Shown: piece by piece, positions 7,794-14,177 of the stretch
Position numbering within the stretch: position 1 is the first letter of the stretch
Layout of the letters: each line of letters begins with the position of its first letter
From: Desulfuromonadales bacterium
GTDB taxonomy: Bacteria; Desulfobacterota; Desulfuromonadia; Desulfuromonadales; BM103
Assembly: GCA_029859485.1 (NCBI GenBank)
Contig: JAOUDB010000026.1
Span: 1-14,177, forward strand
Length of the DNA: 14,177 bases
Direction: 5' to 3'
Notes under the pieces: model-generated
Database searches by the model: none
What the model was told of the DNA's origin: nothing
What the model saw: only the letters and a program-made list of their open reading frames with translations
Made by a program: the position numbers and the translations under genes

Positions 7794-9473
7794 TTAAAGG
7801 GTCATCAAAAAAGTTCCCGCAAACGTCAGCAACACGTTGGCAAACGTATAGGTTCCGGCGTAACCGAGACCCGGGAGCTGACTTTTGGCGGCCTCGTTGA
7901 CAACGCTGAGAGATGGAGTACTTGTCATAGCTCCAGTGATGCTGCCAAGCAGGAGGGCCGGATTCATTTTTAGAACCTTGCGGCCAAACAGGTAGCCGGC
8001 CATGACCGGTGACAAGGTTAGAACCACACCACAGAGGAATAGGCTCGGTCCAACGGATGTTAAAGCATCTTCCATTCCTCCTCCAGCTTTAAGTCCAACA
8101 CTGGCCATGAACATCATCAAGCCCAGCTCCATCAACAGGTAACGCGCCGCAGCAGGGAGTCGGCCAAATGTTGGATGGACAGATCGTAAATAACCAATCA
8201 ATATTCCGGCCAGTAACAAGCCTCCCGCACCACCTAAGCCAATTGACAGGTTACCAACCTTGACCAGGATCACCCCGAGGACAATACCAAGGACAATCCC
8301 AAAAGAGAAAGTCATCAGATCGGTCTCTTCGACCTCAGCATCGATATGGCCAACCTGGCCAGCCAGAATGCGGATGCGGTCCTCTTCGCCGGTGACATGC
8401 AGCCGATCTCCCTTATTGATCAGGAGATTGTCGTCATAAGGCAAATCAATTGCCGCCCTGGTTATTCCAGAAATGAAGCAGCCATAGCGATCAGTGATCT
8501 CCAACTGTCCGAAAGGCTTACCGACTACGGCTGGATTAATGGCAACCAGCTCGTAAGTTTTAATGTTGTAGTCAAGAAGTTCGGCATCAAGAACCTCGCG
8601 ATGTTTGCGCTCATTCTGGAGCCTCTGATGATCTTCCAAACTGGCAATAATGGATGCGACATCCCCTTCCTCGACGACAAAGTCAGGTGTCGGTTCAAAG
8701 AGCTTTTTGCCACGCCGGATCTGCAAAATTTTCCCGGAGATCAGAACGTCCTGCTTTAACTGGGCAAGGGTTTTACCTACAGCGCTGTTCTTGGCTTGGT
8801 AAGCACGGATAATCGGAAGTTTGTCCATGCGGCTTTTTTTCCTGCCGTTGCCAGAAGCCAACCCTCTCTCCTTAGCAAGATCTTTGGCCGATTGGGGGAG
8901 GTCAAGTCTGATCAACTGCGGAAAATAGCGAATGAAAACAATCATTCCTACCGTGCCGAAGATATAGGTAATGGCATAGGCGATACTGATATTGCTGGCT
9001 GCTGTTTCTGCAGTCATTCCTTCCGGGAGATGAACCAGGCCACTAACGATAGCATCCTGAGCACCGGCAAGAGTTGGTGTACTAGTGAGACTGCCGGCCA
9101 ACATACCGGCAGTCATGCCATAATCGAAGTTGAGCCAACTCGAAAAAGACAATGCGAGGGCAACGCTAAAAACGGCAACAAAAACCGAAAGAGCGATGTA
9201 TTTCGGGCCGTCCTGAAGGAAAGCGCTGAAAAAACGCGGGCCGGCCTGCAAACCGACCGAAAAGATAAATAGTGAGAAACCAAATGTCGCAGCGCCCGAG
9301 ACATCAGGAAAACCAAAGTGACCAAACAACATGCCGGCGAGAAGGACTCCAGTAGTATTACCAGCGGAAATGCCACCAATTTTTAGATTGCCAATCAGGT
9401 AGCCGATGCCAATAACCAAGAATAACAGCAATGTGACATTCTTATGTGCAAGGTCGAATAGATCTAATTCCAT
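7794..9473 (-). CDS. AspT/YidE-type transporter with two RCK_C domains
   Basis: A 559-residue inner-membrane protein of the aspartate:alanine exchanger (AAE) family. It has two membrane halves, about residues 12-185 and 387-557, each containing a TSTP motif (130-133 in GSLTSTPTLAG; 517-520 in GAMTSTPSLSV). This inverted duplication is typical of the family. Between them lie two TrkA_C/RCK_C-like regulatory domains (about 218-290 and 303-375). AspT exchanges aspartate for alanine; YidE/YbjL-type relatives are mostly uncharacterised, so the substrate is open. The ATG at 9473 has GGAG nine bases upstream. It is 103 bp upstream of, and on the same strand as, the amino-acid-binding protein gene. 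It has a probable promoter of its own at 9593-9620. Confidence 0.92.
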   Translation of the reverse strand: MELDLFDLAHKNVTLLLFLVIGIGYLIGNLKIGGISAGNTTGVLLAGMLFGHFGFPDVSGAATFGFSLFIFSVGLQAGPRFFSAFLQDGPKYIALSVFVAVFSVALALSFSSWLNFDYGMTAGMLAGSLTSTPTLAGAQDAIVSGLVHLPEGMTAETAASNISIAYAITYIFGTVGMIVFIRYFPQLIRLDLPQSAKDLAKERGLASGNGRKKSRMDKLPIIRAYQAKNSAVGKTLAQLKQDVLISGKILQIRRGKKLFEPTPDFVVEEGDVASIIASLEDHQRLQNERKHREVLDAELLDYNIKTYELVAINPAVVGKPFGQLEITDRYGCFISGITRAAIDLPYDDNLLINKGDRLHVTGEEDRIRILAGQVGHIDAEVEETDLMTFSFGIVLGIVLGVILVKVGNLSIGLGGAGGLLLAGILIGYLRSVHPTFGRLPAAARYLLMELGLMMFMASVGLKAGGGMEDALTSVGPSLFLCGVVLTLSPVMAGYLFGRKVLKMNPALLLGSITGAMTSTPSLSVVNEAAKSQLPGLGYAGTYTFANVLLTFAGTFLMTL

Positions 9474-9501
9474 GAAAGTCTGCTCCAGCGCTGGGTAATC
9501 T

Positions 9502-9525
9502 TGTGGTCAAGTATTTACAACCACA
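9502..9525 (-). promoter_or_regulatory. Dyad in the transporter leader
   Basis: TGTGGT (9502-9507) and ACCACA (9520-9525) form an inverted repeat with a 12-base A/T-rich centre. It lies between the predicted transcription start (about 9586) and the ATG at 9473. It could be an operator or a weak RNA hairpin. Confidence 0.3.
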
Positions 9526-9592
9526 GTCCTTTTCCCAAAAAATCGCTCTATCTATAAATACTCACGAACCTGCACATACCACGACACAGCTA

Positions 9593-9620
9593 AGTATACT
9601 CGGCAATATGTTGAGGTCAA
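9593..9620 (-). promoter_or_regulatory. Sigma-70-like promoter for the AspT-type transporter
   Basis: On the minus strand, -35 TTGACC (9620-9615), a 16 bp spacer, and -10 TATACT (9598-9593). Both hexamers are near consensus. The expected start is near 9586, giving a leader of about 110 bases. Confidence 0.55.
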
Positions 9621-9646
9621 AAAAAGGGATGTCTTAATGGAATGAC

Positions 9647-10165
9647 TTAAGGGATGCGGACCACGGCATAATCCTGCATCTGGTAACCGACCACTGAAAC
9701 GAAACCGTTATCCACGCGATCAATCTCCGGCATGATCATGGCCTTTTCTACACCCAAAACCTTGGCCGCATAAAGGCAGACCTCCAAGGTTACGCCATCT
9801 TCCTTCATCTGCCGGAGTGTTGCCTGGAATTTTTCCACCTCGGCCCACTCGGCGCTGTTGAAGGGTGACCGATCAGATGAAAGCAGCTTCACCACGGGCC
9901 CATGAAAGACGATGACAACATTAGGTGTTCCGGAAAGTGCCTTGACTTCATCCGCCTCGTAGGCATTTTTCACGGCCCAAAAAACGAGATTGGCAATCTT
10001 GGGGTTTCCCTGGCTCACTTCGAAAACCGCGTCGTAGTTCTTGACGCCCTTCAACGCGTTGTCGTACCCCCCCGCTAAGGCGGATGTCGACAAGGTCGTG
10101 GCGAAAACGACCGTAAAAAACAAACATGTAATTAGCTGGGTTATGTTGTAGTTTCTAGTGCTCAT
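9647..10165 (-). CDS. Exported DsrE-like protein under riboswitch control
   Basis: A 172-residue protein from the ATG at 10165, chosen because AAGGAG lies seven bases upstream; a TTG at 10192 is in frame but poorer. The N-terminus is a signal peptide (ITCLFFTVVFATTLSTSALA). The mature domain resembles the DsrE/DsrF-like family: NLVFWAVKNAYEADEVKALSG, then PNVVIVFHGPVVKLLSSD (about 81-98), and GVTLEVCLYAAKVLGVE with Cys130 at the position often conserved in DsrE-like proteins. Cytoplasmic DsrE proteins take part in sulfur transfer; exported versions near redox genes are uncharacterised, so a thiol or sulfur-related periplasmic role is only a guess. It is preceded by a cyclic di-GMP-I riboswitch and terminator and follows a diguanylate cyclase gene. 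Confidence 0.85.
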   Translation of the reverse strand: MSTRNYNITQLITCLFFTVVFATTLSTSALAGGYDNALKGVKNYDAVFEVSQGNPKIANLVFWAVKNAYEADEVKALSGTPNVVIVFHGPVVKLLSSDRSPFNSAEWAEVEKFQATLRQMKEDGVTLEVCLYAAKVLGVEKAMIMPEIDRVDNGFVSVVGYQMQDYAVVRIP

Positions 10166-10240
10166 AACGGATCTCCTTAGTAACTGTGACAAGCCTTTGT
10201 TTTGCGCAATCGAACTCTGAGTCCTATCGAGATTGCCAAC

Positions 10241-10286
10241 AAAAAAGCCGAACTCACCAAAAGTATTTGTCTTTCGGTAGCTCGGC
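10241..10286 (-). terminator. Riboswitch expression-platform terminator
   Basis: On the minus strand GCCGAGCTACCGAAAG pairs with CTTTTGGTGAGTTCGGC (one bulge, two G-U pairs), followed by six T (10246-10241). The 5' arm is also the 3' end of the cyclic di-GMP aptamer (AGCCGAGCTACCG), so the two structures exclude each other. It lies about 75 bases before the DsrE-like start codon. Confidence 0.85.
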
Positions 10287-10368
10287 TATCTTTATTAAGT
10301 GATTGAAGAGAAGACCCGTGGCTTTCCGCCCCTGTCTTACTGACTGGTTTGGCTTTCTCGATGACCTG
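10273..10368 (-). ncRNA. Cyclic di-GMP-I (GEMM) riboswitch aptamer
   Basis: On the minus strand AAAGCCAAACC (ending at 10346) opens the P2 stem-loop CC-A-GTC-AGTAA-GAC-A-GG with a GTAA loop, then GGCGGAAAGCCACGGG, a variable P3 arm (TCTT pairing with AAGA), and AGCCGAGCTACCGAA. This matches the GEMM-I pattern: AGGCAAACC, GNRA loop, GGGACGCAAAGCC, and TAGC..GGTTACCG. The A that intercalates between the ligand bases and the C that pairs with one guanine appear conserved. The canonical G-C pair beside the ligand appears as C-G, a compensatory swap. The predicted transcription start from the promoter just upstream falls at the aptamer's 5' end. The overlapping terminator suggests ligand binding switches the DsrE-like gene on. 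Confidence 0.88.
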
Positions 10369-10374
10369 GAAATA

Positions 10375-10402
10375 ATTTTAGCGCCAATAGATAACTTGTC
10401 AA
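10375..10402 (-). promoter_or_regulatory. Sigma-70 promoter for the riboswitch transcript
   Basis: On the minus strand, -35 TTGACA (10402-10397, perfect), a 16 bp spacer, and -10 TAAAAT (10380-10375). The expected start is near 10368, immediately before the aptamer. The -35 lies inside the 31 bp palindrome that follows the diguanylate cyclase stop codon. Confidence 0.65.
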
Positions 10403-10414
10403 GTCATCTATTGG
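10384..10414. repeat. 31 bp near-perfect palindrome after the cyclase stop codon
   Basis: CCAATAGATAACTTG, one base, CAAGTCATCTATTGG: 14 of 15 arm positions pair. It abuts the TGA of the diguanylate cyclase (10417-10415) and contains the -35 of the next promoter. It may end or stabilise the cyclase mRNA, though no T run follows, or act as an operator. Confidence 0.75.
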
Positions 10415-11611
10415 TCACGCCTTACAAACCTGGTTACGACCACCTTTTTTGGCTTTATAGAGAGCCTGATCAGCGGCCTTGATCAGCTGCTCGGGAGTCG
10501 TGTTTTTATCATCACGTGTCGCCACTCCAATACTCACGGTCACCTGCAACTTGCCTTTTCCTGAATCTTTACTCTTTTGGTCTTCAGGTTTCTGTTTTGG
10601 TCTTTTACGGCCTCTCAACACAAAACCAGCCCTGGAGATTGTCTCACGCATTTCTTCGAGGTGCGGCAAGGCACGCTCCAGATCCTTGTTCGGGAAGATC
10701 ACAGCAAACTCCTCGCCACCATAACGATACGCCCTTCCGCCTCCGGAGACCCGCCGCAGGCAGGTCGCTACCATCCGCAGGACCTGATCACCCACGTCAT
10801 GACCATGGTTATCATTCACCTTCTTGAAGTGGTCCACATCGACCATGGCCAGGGTATAGCGACGCCCCACCTTGAGCAGGAACTCGTTCATCGCCCGACG
10901 CGCAGGGAGGCCGGTCAATTCATCGTTGAAGGCCATCTTGAAGCTGCTCTCGATCAAGGCAACCGTCAGCAGGAAGATCGCAACGCCCCCCCAGAAAGCA
11001 AAATCCTGCGGCCAACAGAAACCGGCAATAGTCGCAGCTAGAGCCCAGCAGAAACTGGATTCGAGGGCCTCGATTTTCTTGCAGAAGCGAACCAGTAACG
11101 CGAGGAGACTAAACAGGGCAATAAAAAGAGATACCTGAGAGAGAGGAAGCTGGTTAAGAAAAGAACTCTCAATGAGATGAAGGCCCAACCAGGCCATCAC
11201 CTCTTCTGCCTGCGTGAAATATAGCCACAAAACGCAACCGAGTTGCAGCAAAAGGATAACCAACCGCAGCAGGCCATGTATTGTAAACAGGCCACGCTCC
11301 GACCACCAGCTAAAGAGCGCCAGGTTCAACGGCACCAGAACCGGAGCAACCAGAAGAACGTACTCGCGCGCAAAAGGAACTGTCAGAGCTAAAGCGCGCT
11401 CAACGAGAATCAGGAGTGCAATCGCCCAGAGCACACGGGTGCGGTTAAAACGCCAACCAAGGAAAAGCCCGGCAACCACTGCCAGGTAAGGAAACATCTT
11501 AAGCGGAGGGAGCCATGCGGATGGAACAGAGGCCTTAAGCTGCAGATAAACGGCTGCAGAAAATAGTGCCCCGGGGACAATCAGGAGTAGAAGAGCTCTC
11601 AATAACTGCAT
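10415..11611 (-). CDS. Membrane diguanylate cyclase (GGDEF)
   Basis: A 398-residue protein that makes cyclic di-GMP from two GTP. The N-terminal 1-225 is strongly hydrophobic, about seven or eight membrane helices with no named sensor domain recognised. The GGDEF domain spans about 230-398: DELTGLPARR, metal and substrate motif DVDHFKKVNDNHGHDVGD (about 258-275), catalytic RYGGEEF (GGEEF at 298-302), and VSIGVATRD near the end. Asp272 in GHD is the guanine-selective residue of ordinary cyclases, not the Ser of cGAMP-making Hypr enzymes. The inhibitory RxxD site five residues before GGEEF is absent (SGGG). A Lys-rich insertion (RGRKRPKQKPEDQKSKDSGK) interrupts the usual strand region before VTVSIG. 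No strong Shine-Dalgarno precedes the ATG at 11611; GGAG is about 15 bases away. It lies directly upstream of a cyclic di-GMP riboswitch. Confidence 0.94.
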   Translation of the reverse strand: MQLLRALLLLIVPGALFSAAVYLQLKASVPSAWLPPLKMFPYLAVVAGLFLGWRFNRTRVLWAIALLILVERALALTVPFAREYVLLVAPVLVPLNLALFSWWSERGLFTIHGLLRLVILLLQLGCVLWLYFTQAEEVMAWLGLHLIESSFLNQLPLSQVSLFIALFSLLALLVRFCKKIEALESSFCWALAATIAGFCWPQDFAFWGGVAIFLLTVALIESSFKMAFNDELTGLPARRAMNEFLLKVGRRYTLAMVDVDHFKKVNDNHGHDVGDQVLRMVATCLRRVSGGGRAYRYGGEEFAVIFPNKDLERALPHLEEMRETISRAGFVLRGRKRPKQKPEDQKSKDSGKGKLQVTVSIGVATRDDKNTTPEQLIKAADQALYKAKKGGRNQVCKA

Positions 11612-11856
11612 GGTAAGTGAACGACATCTCCATAGGATAAAAATGCATGGTAATTTAACACGACAAGGTTTTCACTACCAGCACAAGAGAAAGCCGGCAC
11701 GTTGAACCAGTCACCAACCTCCCTTTTACACATAATTTTTACAACCCCTAAATTATAGGCAGCATAATTAAGCATAATGGTAATATGTCTAAACATGACC
11801 ATATCATTTGGTTGCATCTACTAGCTGAGGATTCCTAAAGAACCAGGAGGCTTCTC

Positions 11857-13077
11857 ATGAATTCAAAGAATATTTATTTTTCAAACCATCGTGGCGAGAG
11901 ACTCGCGGCCACACTTGACCTCCCCGAAGACGAATCACCCATTAGTTACGCCCTGTTTGCCCATTGCTTTACCTGTACTAAAAGCATCAAAGCAGCCGTC
12001 AATATTGCGGCAGCGCTCAATCGCGAAAAGATTGCCGTACTGCGATTCGATTTCACGGGCCTTGGGCAAAGCGAAGGAACCTTTGCTGACACCAATTTCT
12101 CAACCAACGTTGCAGACCTGATTTTAGCTTCAGAATACCTGGCCAGAGAGTTTCAGCCGCCACAAATTATCATCGGCCATTCTCTCGGAGGAGCAGCAGT
12201 CATTCAAGCGGCAGAGAAAATCCCTTCGTTGCGTGCAGTTGTCACGATCGCCGCCCCACATGACCCCGGACATGTCGCCCATCATTTTGAAAATATGCGA
12301 CAGCAGATTAAAGAGCACGGTTCTGCAGAAGTTATTCTTGCCGGTCGAAAATTCACCATCAAAAGACAATTTTTGGAAGACCTTGAAATGCAGAAGCTCG
12401 ACACGCACATCAAATCGCTTAAAACCGCATTGATGGTGATGCACTCAGCAAGGGACACAACGGTCAGTATAGAAAATGCCGCGAACATCTACAAAGCGGC
12501 AAAGCACCCCAAAAGTTTTATCAGCCTCGATGATGCCGATCATCTCCTTCTGAAAGAGGAGGATTCTTTATATGTCGGCAAGATGATAGCGGCATGGAGC
12601 CATCGATATATTGACACCCCGGTGCAGGAAGAAAATGAAAAAATCAACGTTGATAACCGGGTGACTACGAGCACGGGAAACGAAGATTTTTTTACAGAAG
12701 TATTTGCAAACGGTCATGCCATGATTGCGGATGAGCCTGTCAAATATGGCGGCACAGATCGCGGGCCAACGCCTTACGATTATTTGTTGGCAGGACTTGG
12801 CGCTTGCACCAGCATGACTTTGCAAATGTATGCTCGAAGAAAAAACCTGCCATTAGAAAAAGCTGTGGTCCGTATGACACATGAGAAAGTTCACGCGGAG
12901 GACTGCGACCACTGTGAAAGTTCGGAGGGTAAAATCGATCGCGTGGAACGTGAGATAGAACTATTGGGTGAACTCAATGACGAACAGCGACAACGCCTGC
13001 TTGAAATCGCCGAACGTTGTCCTGTACACAAGACATTGCATAGCGAAGTCGACATTATTTCAAAGCTGAAGACCTGA
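11857..13077 (+). CDS. Bifunctional alpha/beta hydrolase-OsmC family protein
   Basis: A 406-residue fusion. Residues about 1-255 are an alpha/beta hydrolase: [10 protein letters not shown] oxyanion-region motif, [12 protein letters not shown], nucleophile elbow GHSLGG (Ser109), Asp200 in HSARDTTV, and His229 in DADHLL complete a triad. Residues about 270-406 are an OsmC/Ohr-like domain with the two peroxide-reactive cysteines, Cys317 in GLGACTSM and Cys388 in RCPVHKTL, plus a [14 protein letters not shown] loop typical of this fusion subgroup. OsmC proteins reduce organic hydroperoxides; the hydrolase may release or process an acyl substrate, but that pairing is inference. GGAGG lies six bases before the ATG. 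It is divergent from the cyclase across a 245 bp A/T-rich spacer in which no clear promoter was recognised. It appears monocistronic. Confidence 0.95.
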   Translation: MNSKNIYFSNHRGERLAATLDLPEDESPISYALFAHCFTCTKSIKAAVNIAAALNREKIAVLRFDFTGLGQSEGTFADTNFSTNVADLILASEYLAREFQPPQIIIGHSLGGAAVIQAAEKIPSLRAVVTIAAPHDPGHVAHHFENMRQQIKEHGSAEVILAGRKFTIKRQFLEDLEMQKLDTHIKSLKTALMVMHSARDTTVSIENAANIYKAAKHPKSFISLDDADHLLLKEEDSLYVGKMIAAWSHRYIDTPVQEENEKINVDNRVTTSTGNEDFFTEVFANGHAMIADEPVKYGGTDRGPTPYDYLLAGLGACTSMTLQMYARRKNLPLEKAVVRMTHEKVHAEDCDHCESSEGKIDRVEREIELLGELNDEQRQRLLEIAERCPVHKTLHSEVDIISKLKT

Positions 13078-13169
13078 CGGGAGAATCAAGCCATTCTGAA
13101 GCTAATAATGCGAAACAAATGCCTCGCAGTTAGGTCAGAGATATCAGTGAACAAAAAAACTAGGCCACC

Positions 13170-13286
13170 CAACATCTTTCACCACAGAGTCACACAGAGA
13201 GCACGGAAACAAACAAAGACTCTCTATGCTTTCTCTGAGTCCTCTGTGACCCGAGTGAGAGAAGCGAGCGGGTGGTAAAGATGTTG
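13170..13286. repeat. 117 bp element with terminal inverted repeats
   Basis: CAACATCTTTCACCAC at the left is matched at the right end by GTGGTAAAGATGTTG (15 of 16 positions). Inside, CACAGAGTCACACAGAGAG on the left is answered by CTCTGAGTCCTCTGTGAC on the right, so the whole unit can fold. A segment CCGAGTGAGAGAAGCGAGCGG breaks the symmetry of the right arm (13251-13271). The CACAGAG-rich core resembles dispersed palindromic repeats common between genes in Deltaproteobacteria. No ORF or transposase is inside. Nothing was recognised in 13078-13169. Confidence 0.7.
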
Positions 13287-13295
13287 ACTCTCTTA

Positions 13296-13451
13296 ACGAA
13301 GCAAGCTTCGTGGGATAAGACCCAATTTTTTATTGAACACATATTTCGAGGTTACTAGTTATCCAATGAACTACCTCGTAGCTTGCTGCGAGGTATCAAT
13401 AGCCTCCAACCTTTGTGAAATCACGCAGCAAGCTACGGGGAATTAGACCCA
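13296..13451. repeat. Cluster of three REP-like hairpins sharing a GCAAGCT core
   Basis: ACGAAGC-AA-GCTTCGT (13296-13311) is a perfect hairpin. CCTCGTAGCTTGCTGCGAGG (13374-13393) is a second in the opposite orientation. CGCAGCAAGCTACG (13424-13437) is a third. The first and third extend into a 24 bp direct repeat ending AGACCCA (13301-13324 and 13428-13451, 20 of 24 identical). The second and third form an inverted pair about 30 bp apart. It resembles REP/BIME-type or decayed miniature elements. Confidence 0.65.
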
Positions 13452-13501
13452 CTCTTATGATTAAATATTAACTAAGGAAAATATTTACGCCTCTGCCCTA
13501 T

Positions 13502-13561
13502 GGACATTTCCCTGACAGGTGTTATGAATAAAGAATCATCACTCTGCTGCCTTTTGTAGGT
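13502..13561 (+). CDS. Possible 19-codon leader ORF before the chromate transporter
   Basis: ATG to TAG encodes MDISLTGVMNKESSLCCLL. No good Shine-Dalgarno is adjacent; AAGGA is about 20 bases upstream. It precedes the strong terminator at 13589, which is the only reason to mention it. It could easily be chance. Confidence 0.15.
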
Positions 13562-13588
13562 CCCTCCTTTTTTAGGCGCGGAGACTTC

Positions 13589-13624
13589 GCCCTGCCGCCC
13601 CCCCCTGCTGGCAGGGCTTTTTTT
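13589..13624 (+). terminator. Intrinsic terminator upstream of the ChrA-like gene
   Basis: GCCCTGCC (13589-13596), a 13-base C-rich loop, GGCAGGGC (13610-13617), then seven T. The nearest upstream gene on this strand ends 500 bp away, while the ChrA ATG is 75 bp downstream. It may therefore end a short leader transcript. An alternative hairpin GGCG...CGCC (13575-13591) overlaps its 5' arm. Confidence 0.8.
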
Positions 13625-13699
13625 GAAAAACTCATCAGCGTATTGCAACACCAAGATAAAGACACGAAGTAAAGCATACGCAACAGGTAAAATTGAGAC

Positions 13700-14177
13700 A
13701 TGCAGAAGCTTACAGTCACGCAAGTTTTCTTAGCCTTTCTGAAGCTTGGCCTGACGTCTTTCGGCGGACCGGTTGCTCATCTTGGATATTTCCGTAATGA
13801 ATTCGTCGAAAGAAGATGCGTCATGCAGGATGCAGCCTACGCCGATCTTGTTTCCCTCTGTCAATTTCTTCCCGGACCAGCCAGCAGTCAGATCGGCATT
13901 GGCATCGGCATCACCCAGGCGGGCCTGCGTGGTGGCATCGCCGCTTGGGTTGGGTTCACCCTGCCCTCAGCCATCGCCTTGATTCTTTTTGCTTATGGAA
14001 TCGCCGCACTCGATGAATCTGTGGTTCAAACAGGTTGGCTGCACGGCTTGAAAGTCGCAGCCGTTGCCGTAGTCGCACAGGCCATACTGGGTATGAGCAG
14101 GATGTTGTGCCCCGATTGGCCGAGGAGAAGCGTTGCGATATTCACAGCCCTCCTAACCCTTATCCTTCCTGGCATCC
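13700..14177 (+). CDS. chrA: ChrA-type chromate transporter, 3' end beyond window
   Basis: The first 159 codons are visible and the gene runs off the window. The N-terminal ChrA domain signatures are clear: FLAFLKLGLTSFGGPVAHLG (about 10-29), EFVERRCVMQDAAYADLVSL, and CQFLPGPASSQIGIGIG (about 54-70), followed by membrane helices (GGIAAWVGFTLPSAIALILF; a later segment with LKVAAVAVVAQAILGM). ChrA family proteins export chromate in characterised cases, but many genomes carry members of unproven substrate. The ATG at 13700 fits the family start; the Shine-Dalgarno is weak (AGGT, about 11 bases upstream). Its leader holds a strong terminator, so regulation by premature termination is possible. 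Confidence 0.92.
   Translation, partial: MQKLTVTQVFLAFLKLGLTSFGGPVAHLGYFRNEFVERRCVMQDAAYADLVSLCQFLPGPASSQIGIGIGITQAGLRGGIAAWVGFTLPSAIALILFAYGIAALDESVVQTGWLHGLKVAAVAVVAQAILGMSRMLCPDWPRRSVAIFTALLTLILPGI

Noticed and set aside
8346..9272. Plus-strand open frames of 137 and 158 codons inside the AspT-type transporter gene
   Set aside because: Antisense shadows of a clear membrane protein with conserved motifs.
9620..9650. Terminator after the DsrE-like gene (seven-T run near 9621)
   Set aside because: Only a 5 bp A/T-rich stem (CTTAA/TTAAG) precedes the T run, set apart by several bases; too weak to call.
10577..11041. 154-codon open frame on the plus strand within the diguanylate cyclase gene
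   Set aside because: It lies opposite the GGDEF domain and has no recognisable protein features.
10415..11611. Cyclase as a Hypr-type cGAMP synthase, as in Geobacter
   Set aside because: The selectivity position has Asp (GHD, residue 272), not the Ser of Hypr enzymes, and the adjacent aptamer appears to keep the G linked to cyclic di-GMP binding.
13170..13451. CRISPR array
   Set aside because: Repeat units are palindromic, unequal and irregularly spaced, with no cas gene nearby.
13472..13723. Minus-strand open frames of 83 and 65 codons over the ChrA leader
   Set aside because: They read through a perfect terminator hairpin and the ChrA start, with low-complexity translation (for example GGGGRAKSP) and no Shine-Dalgarno.

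Overview
The window looks like a chromosomal segment of a Desulfuromonadales-type bacterium (Desulfuromonas, Pelobacter or Geobacter relatives). This is inferred from gene content: Cys-rich repeat secreted proteins, a DUF4136-like lipoprotein, an EI24/CysZ-like protein, a hydrolase-OsmC fusion, a GEMM (cyclic di-GMP-I) riboswitch and REP-like hairpin repeats. No rRNA, tRNA, CRISPR array, insertion sequence or phage gene was seen. This is housekeeping and accessory sequence, not an island.

Layout. 1-372 (+): the end of a secreted Cys-rich repeat protein broken by a one-base frameshift. 391-3274 (-): a tight three-gene operon, EI24/CysZ-like membrane protein, then inositol monophosphatase, then exported TPR/zinc-peptidase, with both junctions being TGATG overlaps. 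3275-3574: divergent spacer with a weak sigma-54/NtrC-like arrangement. 3575-4789 (+): an Amt ammonium transporter with a perfect intrinsic terminator. 4909-5865 (-): two small exported proteins in one transcript. 6025-6791 (-): a lipoprotein pseudogene with one frameshift and two in-frame stops. 6839-7690 (-): an orphan amino-acid-type periplasmic binding protein. 7794-9473 (-): an AspT/YidE-type transporter with two RCK_C domains and its own sigma-70-like promoter.

9647-11611 (-) is the most interesting part. A membrane diguanylate cyclase is followed, about 50 bp after its stop codon, by a well-formed cyclic di-GMP-I riboswitch with its own consensus promoter and an overlapping intrinsic terminator. 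The riboswitch controls an exported DsrE-like protein. The enzyme that makes the signal and an RNA that reads it therefore sit side by side, suggesting local second-messenger control of the DsrE-like protein.

11857-13077 (+): an alpha/beta hydrolase fused to an OsmC domain. 13078-13699: a 0.6 kb gene-poor stretch with an inverted-repeat element, three related REP-like hairpins, and a possible leader with a strong terminator. 13700 to the window end (+): the start of a ChrA-type chromate transporter, cut by the window edge.
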